Position numbers and translations under genes: made by a program. From Zoogloea ramigera (GTDB lineage Bacteria > Pseudomonadota > Gammaproteobacteria > Burkholderiales > Rhodocyclaceae), in the NCBI RefSeq assembly GCF_006539865.1, contig NZ_BJNV01000025.1, positions 1-58,034 of the forward strand: a stretch of 58,034 nt of DNA, read 5' to 3'. The notes beneath the pieces were generated by a model. The model did no database searches, was not told the origin of the DNA, and saw only the letters and a program-made list of their open reading frames with translations. Shown here in pieces: positions 27,637 through 37,002 of the stretch. Numbering within the stretch: the stretch's first letter is position 1; every line of letters begins with the position of its first letter.

Positions 27637-27663
27637 GCCGGCCCGCCACTGCGGGGGGCCGGC
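27637..27663 (+). terminator. Hairpin after the aldehyde dehydrogenase gene
   Basis: GCCGGCCC (27637-27644) pairs with GGGCCGGC (27656-27663) eight bases after the stop codon. The stem is strong but lacks a good T-run. Confidence 0.45.
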
Positions 27664-27676
27664 CCCAGCCTTGTTT

Positions 27677-27916
27677 CAACCTAGAAGCGGCAGTTGACCG
27701 CTTTCTGTAGCCTCGAAAACCGCATGACCACTTGCGATAGTGCCTTCGCCGACGCCCACCCGGAGGGTGAGCGCGCTACACGCCCGCTGGTACGCCTGGG
27801 CGGGCGCCTGGCTTTGTCGCTCCGCCTTGCAGGCACGAGCCTGCAGCGTTGTCGCTTCGCGCCAGACACCCGCCCAGACGCACCAGCAGGCGCGTCCAAC
27901 TACCGTTTCTAGGTTC
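27677..27916. mobile_element. Near-palindromic MITE-like element, about 240 bp
   Basis: Terminal inverted repeats of 20 nt match at 17 positions (left 27677-27696, right 27897-27916; core AACCTAGAA then CGG then AGTTG). Internally, two arms of about 55 nt are also inverted copies (each with GCTGGT, CTGGGCGGG and CTGGC blocks), meeting at a TGCAGGC-ACGA-GCCTGCA centre at about 27828-27845. The left side has an extra 80-nt segment starting with an AAGCGG/CCGCTT hairpin. No transposase is coded. Flanking target duplications are not obvious. It fills the 303-bp gap between the dehydrogenase and the next gene, ending 16 bp before that gene's start. Confidence 0.7.
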
Positions 27917-27932
27917 AACAGGAAAGCCCAAA

Positions 27933-28520
27933 ATGGAAGCCACCACCAACATCCCCGCCAGCGCTCCGGCCGTGCCCGGCCACGTCACCCGCATCGCCCG
28001 CCGCCGTGCCCGGCCAGGCCAGGAGGCGGCCTACGAGGCGCTGGTCCGCGAGATGTTCGGCCAGATGCGCGCCAGCAAGGGCTTTCTGGCGGCTGACCTG
28101 CTGCCGCCGGAGGCGCCGGGGGGCGACTACCAGGTGGTGATCAACTTTGCCTCCGAGGCCGATCTGGCGGCCTGGGATGCCTGCCCGGCCCGCGCCGCCA
28201 TCCATGCGCGGATGCGCGAGGTGGCCGAGGCCGAGCCCGAATACCGCAGCCTGTCGGGCCTGGAGGCCTGGTTCGCGCCGGCGGTGGTGCCGGCCTCGAT
28301 GCACCCGCCCCGGGTTCGCATGGCGGTGGTGACCTGGCTGGGGATCTTCCCCACGGTGTCTTTCTTCCTGTACTTCGTGCTGCCCTACCTGCAGGGGCTG
28401 CCCTTCCTGCCCCGCACGGCGCTCCTCACCGGGCTGATCGTGATGACCATGACCTGGGTGGTGATGCCGCGCCTGACCCGCTGGATGAGGGGTTTCCTCA
28501 ACCCCCACGCAAAAAAATAG
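27933..28520 (+). CDS. Antibiotic-biosynthesis-monooxygenase (ABM) domain protein with C-terminal membrane helices
   Basis: The 195-aa protein has an ABM dimeric alpha-beta-barrel domain at about 15-110 (RRRARPGQEAAYEALVREM, YQVVINFASEADLAAW). Two hydrophobic helices (about 130-150 and 158-178) and a short basic tail follow. ABM domains can be quinol-type monooxygenases or haem/peroxide-handling proteins; no cofactor site is diagnostic here. The membrane extension is found in a subset annotated only as ABM or hypothetical. The ribosome site GGAAAG sits directly after the MITE-like element. Confidence 0.8.
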   Translation: MEATTNIPASAPAVPGHVTRIARRRARPGQEAAYEALVREMFGQMRASKGFLAADLLPPEAPGGDYQVVINFASEADLAAWDACPARAAIHARMREVAEAEPEYRSLSGLEAWFAPAVVPASMHPPRVRMAVVTWLGIFPTVSFFLYFVLPYLQGLPFLPRTALLTGLIVMTMTWVVMPRLTRWMRGFLNPHAKK

Positions 28521-28560
28521 GCGGTGTTCCAGCCGCCGCCGGGGTGCGCGGAGGCGATCC

Positions 28561-28574
28561 TTGATGACTGTCAA
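28561..28574 (+). promoter_or_regulatory. FNR/Dnr-type box upstream of norE-like gene
   Basis: TTGAT-GACT-GTCAA matches the FNR/Dnr consensus (TTGAT-N4-ATCAA) at nine of ten positions. It lies about 100 bp before the norE-like start. A well-placed -10 at the usual distance from a -41.5 site is not clear, so activator geometry is unproven. Confidence 0.6.
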
Positions 28575-28675
28575 TCGTCGGAATAATTTGCAGCGCAGCG
28601 TGCCTCGATAAGCCTGTAGGGTTCGGGATGGGCGTGCTGTCGTCTTGACGGGCGCCATCTACGGGAGCATGCACG

Positions 28676-29293
28676 ATGGAGCTGGCGATGAAGTCGATGG
28701 GCGTAATGGGTTCGATGGTGCCGCCATCGACCGAGCTCAAGGGCAGCGTGCCGGGCAACCGGGGCATCTGGGTGGGCATCCTGTGCGAACTCGCCGAGTT
28801 TGCGCTGATGTTCCTTGCCTACGCCTGGTTCAAATACACCCATCCGGAAGACTTCCACCGCGGGCCGGCGATGCTCTACACCGCCTGCGGCGTGGCCAAC
28901 ACCGTGACGATGCTGACGAGCGGCTACTTCGCGGTGCGCGCGCTGCTGGCGATCCAGCGCAACGACCGGCGCAGCGCCCGCAACTGGCTGATCGGCACCT
29001 TGCTTGGCGGGCTCGCGTTTCTCGGCATCAAGGCCTGGGAGTTCAGCTGGAACATCGACCACGGCGTTGTGGGCACCGGCAACAGCTTCGTGGCCATGTA
29101 CTACTACCTCACCTTCAATCACCTGGTGCACGTGGTGTGGGGCTGCCTGGGCCTGATCTGGGTGATCCTGCGCAACGAGTTCGGCGCCTACAGCGCGGAA
29201 GACCACGAAGGCCTGGAGGCGGCCACCCTTTACTGGCACGCCACCGACCTGGCCTGGATCGTGATCTTCCCGTTGCTTTACGTGCTGCGCTGA
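28676..29293 (+). CDS. norE: NorE-like cytochrome c oxidase subunit III family protein
   Basis: The 205-aa membrane protein has five to six helices and the subunit III pattern seen in NorE (GIWVGILCELAEFALMFLAYAWF; YYYLTFNHLVHVVWG; ATLYWHATDLAWIVIFPLLYVLR). NorE is an accessory protein that helps nitric oxide reductase activity in denitrifiers. It is followed 12 bp later by a small subunit IV-like gene, as norE-norF are. No norCB genes occur in this window. Length is slightly longer than many NorE proteins at the N-terminus. Confidence 0.85.
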   Translation: MELAMKSMGVMGSMVPPSTELKGSVPGNRGIWVGILCELAEFALMFLAYAWFKYTHPEDFHRGPAMLYTACGVANTVTMLTSGYFAVRALLAIQRNDRRSARNWLIGTLLGGLAFLGIKAWEFSWNIDHGVVGTGNSFVAMYYYLTFNHLVHVVWGCLGLIWVILRNEFGAYSAEDHEGLEAATLYWHATDLAWIVIFPLLYVLR

Positions 29294-29305
29294 GGAGGGC
29301 CGAGC

Positions 29306-29578
29306 ATGGACACGCAAGAGAAACGCGTCACCCTGGTGTGGCTGGCGCTGGTGGCATTGACCCTCGGCAGCGCCTGGCTGGGCGAGGAGGGCTTGCCGGT
29401 GGTGGCCACCGCGCTGGTGGTGGCGCTGATCGTGGCGGCGAAGGGCCTGCTGGTGATCCGCCACTACATGGGACTCGAGGAGGAGGGGTCGCGCCTGCGG
29501 AGCGTGATGCGCCTTTATTTTGTGGTGGTGCCGGCACTCATTCTGGTGGCCGGCGGCACGAGCTGGCTGGCAGCCTGA
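29306..29578 (+). CDS. norF: NorF-like / cytochrome c oxidase subunit IV family protein
   Basis: The 90-aa protein has three hydrophobic segments and the subunit IV-like pattern (VTLVWLALVALTLGSAWLG; AKGLLVIRHYMGLEE). Placed directly after norE with a GAGGAGG ribosome site, it fits NorF, the small partner of NorE. Its role in NO reduction is from the family, not visible here. Confidence 0.75.
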   Translation: MDTQEKRVTLVWLALVALTLGSAWLGEEGLPVVATALVVALIVAAKGLLVIRHYMGLEEEGSRLRSVMRLYFVVVPALILVAGGTSWLAA

Positions 29579-29724
29579 GGTGTGCTGCCGGGCGTGCGCG
29601 TACCGGGTGCTTCCAGCTGCCCTTGTCAAAAGGGATAAAAACATTCGACGCGCGTGAAATGCCTTGCTATTGTTTGAATCAGCGGACCTCTTCCTGGCCG
29701 CCTTTCACAAATGGAGCGCGTCAA

Positions 29725-30123
29725 TTGGGCACTAAGCTTTATGTGGGCAACCTTGCCTACAGTGTGGACAAGGGTCATCTTGAAGAGATGTTCGCCGACT
29801 TCGGGGCCGTGGTTTCGGCCCAGGTGATCATGGATCGCGAAACCAACCGCTCCAAGGGGTTCGGTTTCGTCGAAATGAGTTCCGATCAGGAGGCGCAGGC
29901 GGCCATCGCCGCCCTCAACGGCAAGAACGTCGACGGTCGCAACCTCACGGTCAATGAAGCGCGCCCGCAGGAGCCGCGGAGTGGCGGCTTTGGCGGCGGC
30001 GGCGGTCGTCGTGGCCCCGGCGGTGGAGGTGGTGGCGGTGGTGGCTTTGGCGGTGGTGGCGGCCGTCGCGGGCCCGGCGGCGGTGCCGGCGGTGGTGGTT
30101 ATGGCGGCGGCGGTCGTTACTGA
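29725..30123 (+). CDS. RNA-binding protein (single RRM, Gly-rich tail)
   Basis: The 132-aa protein opens with the RNP2 motif KLYVGNLAY and has RNP1 KGFGFVEM, giving one RRM at residues about 3-80, followed by a Gly/Arg-rich tail. Such bacterial RRM proteins bind RNA and are often cold-induced. The start is a TTG, preceded by GGAG with eight-base spacing; no in-frame ATG exists near enough. The leader of about 50 nt after a TTCGAC/TATTGT promoter candidate (29644-29673) may fold. A strong terminator follows. Confidence 0.85.
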   Translation: MGTKLYVGNLAYSVDKGHLEEMFADFGAVVSAQVIMDRETNRSKGFGFVEMSSDQEAQAAIAALNGKNVDGRNLTVNEARPQEPRSGGFGGGGGRRGPGGGGGGGGGFGGGGGRRGPGGGAGGGGYGGGGRY

Positions 30124-30212
30124 TCGTTCCACGCCCTTGCGGATGCCCTGATCGCGGGGTGCGCCGGTTTCGCCCGGTGCCCTCTTTGCGTCATCTGGTG
30201 GTGTCTGCTCAT

Positions 30213-30239
30213 AAAAAACCCGCGTGAGCGGGTTTTTTT
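30213..30239. terminator. Bidirectional intrinsic terminator
   Basis: AAAAAACCCGC-GTGA-GCGGGTTTTTTT is symmetrical with A/T tracts on both sides, placed between the convergent RRM and recJ genes, so it can stop transcription from both. Confidence 0.9.
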
Positions 30240-30261
30240 GCGCCCGTGCTCCGGCGGAGGT

Positions 30262-31953
30262 TCAGGCGGCCTCGAAATGCTCCAGCATCAGCTGGATGCC
30301 GGCGACCCCGTTGTACTCATTCACCGCCAGCCGGAAGGCCGCGTGGATGTTGGGGGCCGCTGGGTCGGCATGGTTGAACTGGATCGCGTCGATGCGGGTG
30401 TTGCCCTTTTTCAGCTGCAGCTTGAGGTGCTTGTCCTTCAGGATGCGCTGGTTCTCGACCCGGAAGGTGTCGTCGAAGACCGGTGGGGCGAAGCCCTGGC
30501 CCCAGATCTCGCGCTCCAGCAGGCGGGCGGTTTCGAGGTTGTAGAGGCTGTCCTCGAGGGCACCGTCGGTTTCGAGGCGGCGGGTGAGGTCGGCCGGGTC
30601 GATGAGGCCCTGTACCACGCTCTCGAAGATCGCCTCGAAGCGGGGCAGGTCGGTCTCGCGGATCGTCAGGCCGGCGGCCATTGCGTGGCCACCGAACCTG
30701 AGGATGAGATCCGGTGCTTGCTTGGTGACGAGATCCAGTGCGTCGCGCAGGTGCAGGCCGGGGATGGAGCGCCCGGAGCCCTTGATCTCGCCGTCGTTGC
30801 CCCGCGCAAAGGCGATGGTGGGGCGGTGGAATTTTTCCTTGATCCGCCCGGCCAGGATGCCGATCACGCCCTGGTGCCACTCGGGCTGGAAGAGCGTCAG
30901 GCTGGCGTGGCTGCCGGGGTCGATGCTGTCGAGGCCGGCCATCGCCTCCTGCTGCATGTCGGCCTCGATGGCGCGGCGCTCGCGGTTCAGCTTGTCGAGC
31001 TCCTGGGCGATGTTGAGGGCGCGGCCCATGTCGTCGGTGATCAGGCACTCGATGCCCAGCGACATGTCGGCGAGGCGGCCGGCGGCGTTGAGGCGCGGGC
31101 CGAGGGCGAAGCCCATGTCGAAGCTGGTGGCGCGGGTGGCGTCGCGGCCTGCCGCCGCGAACAGCGCGCGGATGCCCGGCTGCATGCGGTCGGCGCGCAT
31201 CCGCTGGAGGCCCTGGGCCACCAGGATGCGGTTGTTGTGGTCGAGCTTGACCACGTCGGCGACGGTGCCCAGCGCGACGAGGTCGAGGAGCTCGGCCAGG
31301 TTGGGTTCGGCCTTGCCGGCGAAGGCGCCGCGCTCGCGCAGCTCGGCGCGCAGGGCGAGCATGGTGTAGAACATCACGCCGACGCCAGCCAGCGCCTTGC
31401 TGGGGAAATCGCAGCCGGGCTGGTTGGGGTTCACGATCACGTCGGCCTCGGGCAGCTCGTCGCCGGGCAGGTGGTGGTCGGTGATGACGGTGGCGATGCC
31501 GTGGTCGCGGGCGGCGGCGACGCCCTCGACGCTGGCGATGCCGTTGTCGACGGTGATCAGCACCTCGGGCTCGAGGCCGGTGGCGAGCTCGACGATGGCC
31601 GGGGTGAGGCCGTAGCCGTACTCGAAGCGGTTGGGCACGAGGTAGCCCACGTCGGCGCCGAAGGCCCTGAGCGCGCGGATGCCCACCGCGCAGGCGGTGG
31701 CGCCGTCGCAGTCGTAGTCGGCGACGATGACCATCCGCGCGCCGGCCTCGATGGCGTCGGCGAGCAGGCGGGCGGCGTCATCGACGCCCTTCAGGCGGGC
31801 CGGCGGCAGCAGCGACTTGAGGCTGTAGTCGAGCTCGTCGCGGCTCTGGATGCCGCGGGCGGCGTAGATGCGGGCGAGCAGCGGATGGGTGCCGGCTTCG
31901 ATGAGGCGGGTCACGGCGCGGGCGGGCGCCGGGCGGGGCAGGATGCGGGTCAT
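30262..31953 (-). CDS. recJ: Single-stranded-DNA-specific exonuclease RecJ
   Basis: The 563-aa enzyme is a 5'-3' single-strand exonuclease used in recombination and mismatch repair. DHH motifs are intact: DYDCDG (79-84), VDNGIAS, DHH at 159-161, and GTVADVV. The DHHA1 domain has FGGHAMAAGL, and the C-terminal OB-like region is present. Start at the ATG overlapping the upstream stop by four bases (ATGA), so it is coupled to the phosphoglycerate-mutase-like gene. Length is typical for RecJ. Confidence 0.95.
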   Translation of the reverse strand: MTRILPRPAPARAVTRLIEAGTHPLLARIYAARGIQSRDELDYSLKSLLPPARLKGVDDAARLLADAIEAGARMVIVADYDCDGATACAVGIRALRAFGADVGYLVPNRFEYGYGLTPAIVELATGLEPEVLITVDNGIASVEGVAAARDHGIATVITDHHLPGDELPEADVIVNPNQPGCDFPSKALAGVGVMFYTMLALRAELRERGAFAGKAEPNLAELLDLVALGTVADVVKLDHNNRILVAQGLQRMRADRMQPGIRALFAAAGRDATRATSFDMGFALGPRLNAAGRLADMSLGIECLITDDMGRALNIAQELDKLNRERRAIEADMQQEAMAGLDSIDPGSHASLTLFQPEWHQGVIGILAGRIKEKFHRPTIAFARGNDGEIKGSGRSIPGLHLRDALDLVTKQAPDLILRFGGHAMAAGLTIRETDLPRFEAIFESVVQGLIDPADLTRRLETDGALEDSLYNLETARLLEREIWGQGFAPPVFDDTFRVENQRILKDKHLKLQLKKGNTRIDAIQFNHADPAAPNIHAAFRLAVNEYNGVAGIQLMLEHFEAA

Positions 31954-32975
31954 GGATTCTGTGCTTGTACTTGCGGGGCGGTGGCGAGCAGCTCGGCGAG
32001 GGGCCGCGGCTTGCGCCAGAACTTCCACAGGCCGCTGGCTTCGACTTCTATCTGCAGGCTGTGCTTGTCGCCGGGGGCGCTGATGACGAGCCGGCGGATC
32101 TGCTTGGCCTTGAGGGCGGCGAGGAGCGGCGCGAACCAGTCGCGCTCGAGGGCCTCGAGTCCGGCCAGCCAGGCGGTGGTGTCGTGGCGCAGGGCCGGCA
32201 GATGCAGGCTGTCTACGTGGGCGAAGCCGCCCTCGGCGTGGGGCCGGAAACGGTCGGCCGGGGCGACGGCTGCGCCAGCCGTGCGGGCCAGACCGCGGGT
32301 GAAGGGCGCGTCGGCCTGCACCTGGCGCGCGGGGGACCGCAGCGGCATGTCCCGGGGGCCGGCGCCCCACAGCCACACGCCGTTGAGGGTGCGCTGGCCG
32401 GCGGCCTCGCGGGCGGCATTCACCGGGTGGTTGTAGAGCCACACCTCGATCTCGTTGGTGAGGCGGGCCCAGCGGGCGATGTCGTTGCCCTCGGGCATGA
32501 ACAGCTGCACCGGGCGGCCATTGACGTCGGCGAGGGGGTGGAAGAAGGGCTGGGGCTCGTCGGGCAGGGCCAGGTACCAGCGCTCGGGGGTCGGAGCCTC
32601 GAAGCGGCCGATGTCGGCGAAGGTGTCGTTGAGGCCTTTGATGAGCGCGTCGGCTTCGTCGCGGCGGATGGCCAGCATGCTGGCGTCGGCCAGGAGCAGG
32701 TGCTCGCGGGCGAAATGCAGATGCACCGGGTCGACGCACAGCCAGTGGGCGTCTGCGCCGGGCGGCGTGGCTTCGCCGGCGCGGCGCAGGCCGGCGTAGG
32801 GCAGGCGGCTGGTCTCGAGCCCGAAACGGGCGGCGAGCCAGGTTTCGGGGGCGCTTGCGGGCAGCCAGCTGTGGCGGGCGTGGCCCAGCAGCGCGGCGAG
32901 AGCCGGCAGCGCGGGCAGGGCCGCAGATGGGCCGATGGCCCAGCCGAGACCGGGCAGAACGAGGTGAAACTGCAT
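31950..32975 (-). CDS. Uncharacterised phosphoglycerate-mutase-like (COG4255-type) protein
   Basis: The 341-aa protein resembles a poorly studied betaproteobacterial group sometimes named as cofactor-independent phosphoglycerate mutase, regularly placed upstream of recJ. The sequence has FHLVLPGLGWA at the start, CVDPVHLHFAREHLLL, and EIEVWLYNHPVN with NGVWLWGAG. I see no canonical mutase Ser/His phosphotransfer motif, so the name may not reflect activity. The gene overlaps recJ by four bases. Function unknown. Confidence 0.75.
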   Translation of the reverse strand: MQFHLVLPGLGWAIGPSAALPALPALAALLGHARHSWLPASAPETWLAARFGLETSRLPYAGLRRAGEATPPGADAHWLCVDPVHLHFAREHLLLADASMLAIRRDEADALIKGLNDTFADIGRFEAPTPERWYLALPDEPQPFFHPLADVNGRPVQLFMPEGNDIARWARLTNEIEVWLYNHPVNAAREAAGQRTLNGVWLWGAGPRDMPLRSPARQVQADAPFTRGLARTAGAAVAPADRFRPHAEGGFAHVDSLHLPALRHDTTAWLAGLEALERDWFAPLLAALKAKQIRRLVISAPGDKHSLQIEVEASGLWKFWRKPRPLAELLATAPQVQAQNP

Positions 32976-33152
32976 GGGCAGTGGGCCGTGAAGATCAGGT
33001 AAGTGCCGGATAGGAAAACGAAAATCCGGGGCGCGAGTCTAGCAGCCCGGCGGGCTTAAAGGAAATCGACGAAACCCTCTGCTGTCCAGTCGGATCTTCA
33101 CCCCGACGCCCCATGCGCGACAGGCTGCGCGGAGGGGGCCAGAGGGCCTCGG

Positions 33153-34697
33153 TCAGCGCCCGTCCCGGACGTCGACGATGGCCGAACCGAAGGCGGTGGA
33201 GCAGCGGCGGGCCTGTTCCATGCCCATGTTACGGGTTTCGCTGCGGGTGCAGGCGGGGCTGTTGTCGCCTTCGATCACCTCAAGCGGCAGGTCGCGCAGG
33301 GTGCGCCCGTCGGCCGGGGCGGTGGCGAAGGCGCCGTTGCCGCCGAAACCCGCCCGCAGAAAGTTGCGCGGCGCTTCGCTGACGAGGGCCAGGATGCGTT
33401 GCCGGCCGGGCGGCAGTGCGACGGTGGCCTGGCCGCCGAAGCGTTCGAGCGAGGCTGCCGCAACCGGGTGGACCAGTGTGAAGCCGCTATCGTCGGCTCC
33501 CAGCACATAAAGATAGCCGCCCGCCGGGCCGCTGACGGTGAGCTGGCGGGCGCCGCCGGTCGGGGTGGCGACCACCCGGCGGTCTTCGCTGCGCTGGGCG
33601 TGGAGCGCCTGCAGCAAGTCGGCCGGGCGGACCGGGCCGGCGCCGCTCCCGGGGGCTCGTGTAGGTGCGGGGGCCAGGGCCGGGTTGCCGGCGAGGCTGA
33701 GCTGCTGGTGCTTGCCAGGGCGGGCGTCGAGCTGTTTCTGGGCGCAGCGGCGCCAGTCTTCGCCGCCGGGGAGGCCGCTGCCGCTTTCCAGCGGGGCGCT
33801 GCCGTCGAGGCAGGCGAGCAGGGCTTGGGTGGCGAGGCCGCCGCGGCTGTCTGCGAAGGCGTTGCCGCCGGGGCGGTTGGCGCGGATCACCAGCATGTTG
33901 TGGCCGGCCGGCATCGCCCGTGGGGCGTCGCCGCGGCAGGGGGCCGCCACGAAGCGCCCGGTGAGGCCGGCGGCGGGAGGCAGGCCCTCGCCGCGGCCGG
34001 TGTCGGTGAGCACGACCAGCCGGCCGGCCTTCTGGGCGAGGGTGGTGGCGTAGCGGGCCAGCTCGTCGAGGCCGAAGGCCTGGCCGGAGGGGGTGAGCAC
34101 GCTCTCGACGCACTGCCCGCCCTGGCTGGTCTGGCTGCCGAGGCCGGAGATGTAGAGCAGGGCGCGGTCGCCGTGGCCGATGCGGCCGTCGAAATGAGCC
34201 AGAGCCTCGCGCAGGCCGTCGGGGGTGGCGAGGGCGTCGGCGGTGGGCTGCTGGATGTTGGCGTCGGGCACGCCCATCACGCGGGCGATGGCGGTGGCAC
34301 TGGCGGCGTCGGGGCCGCTCGCACCGCCGAGGGGCAGGATCAGGGCGTGATTGGTGGCACGGGGGAGGCTGCGGGGCTGAGCGTTGGGCAGCGCTGGCGC
34401 CGCGGGCATGGCGGCGGTCGCCTGCAGGGCGGTGAAGGCTTCGCTGGCGCTGAGGTCGAGGTCGCGTTCGGCGATCCAGCCGCTGCGCATGCCGTCGGCC
34501 TCGACCTTGATCCAGTCGCGCCGGGTTTCGAGCACGCGCACGCTGGCCCGGCGGCGCATCTCGATGATGCTGCGGGCGCCCGCATCGGGCTGCTCGCGCA
34601 GCGCGGTGGCGTGGGTGACGGTGGCGGTCTGGGCGCTGGCGAGGGGGCTCGAAACCAGCAGGGTCAGGGCGAGGGCGAAACGGAGCCTGTGGATCAT
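33153..34697 (-). CDS. Secreted SH3 / caspase-fold / DUF4384 protein, predicted catalytically dead
   Basis: The 514-aa protein has a signal peptide ending ASAQ (residue 23), a bacterial SH3-like domain at about 25-82 (REQPDAGARSI, DWIKVEADGMRSGWI), a C14 caspase-like segment at about 115-330 and a DUF4384-like domain at about 405-480 (GYLYVLGADDSGFTLVHP). In the caspase segment, the usual SGHG His loop reads SGLGSQ (L186) and the usual DxCRSG Cys loop reads TDTGRGEG, so neither His nor Cys is visible. The start at 34697 gives a good signal peptide; upstream in-frame starts would precede it. A pseudo-enzyme scaffold is inferred. Confidence 0.7.
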   Translation of the reverse strand: MIHRLRFALALTLLVSSPLASAQTATVTHATALREQPDAGARSIIEMRRRASVRVLETRRDWIKVEADGMRSGWIAERDLDLSASEAFTALQATAAMPAAPALPNAQPRSLPRATNHALILPLGGASGPDAASATAIARVMGVPDANIQQPTADALATPDGLREALAHFDGRIGHGDRALLYISGLGSQTSQGGQCVESVLTPSGQAFGLDELARYATTLAQKAGRLVVLTDTGRGEGLPPAAGLTGRFVAAPCRGDAPRAMPAGHNMLVIRANRPGGNAFADSRGGLATQALLACLDGSAPLESGSGLPGGEDWRRCAQKQLDARPGKHQQLSLAGNPALAPAPTRAPGSGAGPVRPADLLQALHAQRSEDRRVVATPTGGARQLTVSGPAGGYLYVLGADDSGFTLVHPVAAASLERFGGQATVALPPGRQRILALVSEAPRNFLRAGFGGNGAFATAPADGRTLRDLPLEVIEGDNSPACTRSETRNMGMEQARRCSTAFGSAIVDVRDGR

Positions 34698-34927
34698 GGG
34701 GACTTCCGGCACAGAAGTGGGGGGGCCGGCCGCGGGTGCCGGAGTGTTTTGCGGCAGCATGACAATGATTTGCATCCTTGTCACGCCGAGTTACGGCGCT
34801 GTCGTGAAGAGGCTGACACCTGCGGCGATCAGGTGACGGCGGGTGGCGGTGGGTGAGATATCCAGCGCCGCCTAACTCCGGCACAATGCGGCCTCGCCCT
34901 TCCCCGGGCGTTTCCGGTTTCTTGCTG

Positions 34928-36173
34928 ATGTCCTACGAATTCCTCGTCGGGCTGCGCTACACCCGCTCCAGGCGGAGGGCGCAGGGCCGCAATCGATTCA
35001 TATCCTTCATTTCGCTGGTCTCGATGCTGGGCATCGCGCTGGGCGTGGCGGCGCTGATCGTCGTGCTGTCGGTGATGAACGGCTTTCAGACCGAGCTGCG
35101 CACGCGCATCCTCGGGGTGGCCTCCCACGTGCAGATCTCCGGCTTCGACGGCGAGCTGGGCAACTGGCAGCGGGTGGCCGACGATGCCGCCAAGCACCCG
35201 CAGGTGCGCGCCGCGGCGCCCTTCGTGCAGGCCCAGGGCATGCTGTCCTTCGACCAGACGGTGCGCGGCACGCTGATCCGCGGCGTGCTGCCGGACGCCG
35301 AGGACAAGGTGGCGGATTTTGCCAGGCACATGCGCTTCGGTCGCTTCGAGGATCTGCAGCCGGGTGCCTTCGGCATCGTGCTGGGGGCCGACCTGGCGCG
35401 GGCGCTGCGGGTGGGGCCGGGTGAGAAAGTGACCCTGATCGCGCCCCAGGGCCTCGTCACGCCGGCGGCGATCCTGCCGCGGCTCAAGCAGTTCACGGTG
35501 GTCGGGATCTTCGAGGTGGGGATGTTCGAGTACGACTCCAGCCTGGCCCTGGTTCATCTGCAGGACGCCCAGACGCTGTACCGCATGGAAGACCGTGTCT
35601 CCGGCGTGCGCCTCAAGATCGACGACCTCTTTGCCGCGCCTCGGGTGGCCCGCGAGCTGATGCAGTACGTGGATGCCGACACGCTGATCTCCGACTGGAC
35701 CAAGAGCCACGCCAACTTCTTCCGGGCGGTGCAGATCGAGAAGAACGTGATGTTCATCATCCTGCTGCTGATCGTCGCGGTGGCGGCCTTCAACATCGTG
35801 TCGACGCTGGTGATGGCGGTGCAGGACAAGCAGGCCGACATCGCGATCCTGCGCACCCTGGGCGCCAGCCCGGGCTCGATCATGGCGATCTTCGTGATCC
35901 AGGGCGCGCTGATCGGGCTGATCGGCCTGGCGATCGGGGTGCTCGGCGGGGTCACGCTGGCGCTCAACATCGACGTGGTGGTGCCGGCCATCGAGCGGGC
36001 CTTCGGCGTCCAGTTTCTGGCCAAAGACGTCTATTACATCTCCGACCTGCCCTCCGAGCTGCAGTGGGCCGACGTGATCACGATCTCCAGTGTCTCCTTC
36101 GTGCTGACCCTGGTGGCGACCCTTTATCCGAGCTGGCGCGCGTCGCGGCTCAATCCGGCGGAGGCCCTGCGCT

Positions 36174-36181
<8 letters not shown>
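34928..36181 (+). CDS. lolC: Lipoprotein-releasing ABC transporter permease LolC/LolE
   Basis: The 417-aa inner-membrane protein has the LolC/LolE pattern: N-terminal [15 protein letters not shown], one helix, a large periplasmic domain and three C-terminal helices ([34 protein letters not shown]). It extracts outer-membrane lipoproteins to LolA with the LolD ATPase. The ATG at 34928 gives the family start. It overlaps lolD by eight bases. A single LolC/E-type permease is common in betaproteobacteria. Confidence 0.93.
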
Positions 36182-36866
<685 letters not shown>

Positions 36867-36926
36867 GCGAGGGCGCGTCTGTCCCGGCTTGGCCGAGGGC
36901 TACGGGTTTACCACGGCGGGGAGCCC

Positions 36927-36954
36927 TCAAGTTCACCGGCAGGGCGGTCGATAA
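36927..36954 (+). promoter_or_regulatory. Candidate sigma-28 (FliA) promoter for the chemoreceptor
   Basis: TCAAGTTC and GTCGATAA resemble FliA -35 and -10 elements, with spacing one base longer than consensus (TCAA-N16-GTCGATAA). The chemoreceptor starts 49 bp downstream, and chemoreceptor genes are commonly FliA-dependent. Confidence 0.45.
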
Positions 36955-37002
36955 ACGAAGACGTTTGTCAAATTCGATCTCGGTTTCCTTGTCGGAGACC
37001 CC

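Noticed and set aside
29711-29760. ATG at 29711 as start of the RRM gene
   Set aside because: It is out of frame with the RRM domain; it overlaps the ribosome site of the TTG start.
30262-32739. Fusion of recJ with the upstream gene
   Set aside because: The extension is the wrong frame of the phosphoglycerate-mutase-like gene; a four-base ATGA overlap explains it.
34760-34783. TGACAA-N12-TTGTCA dyad upstream of the caspase-fold gene
   Set aside because: Too little consensus to name a regulator; Fur match is poor.
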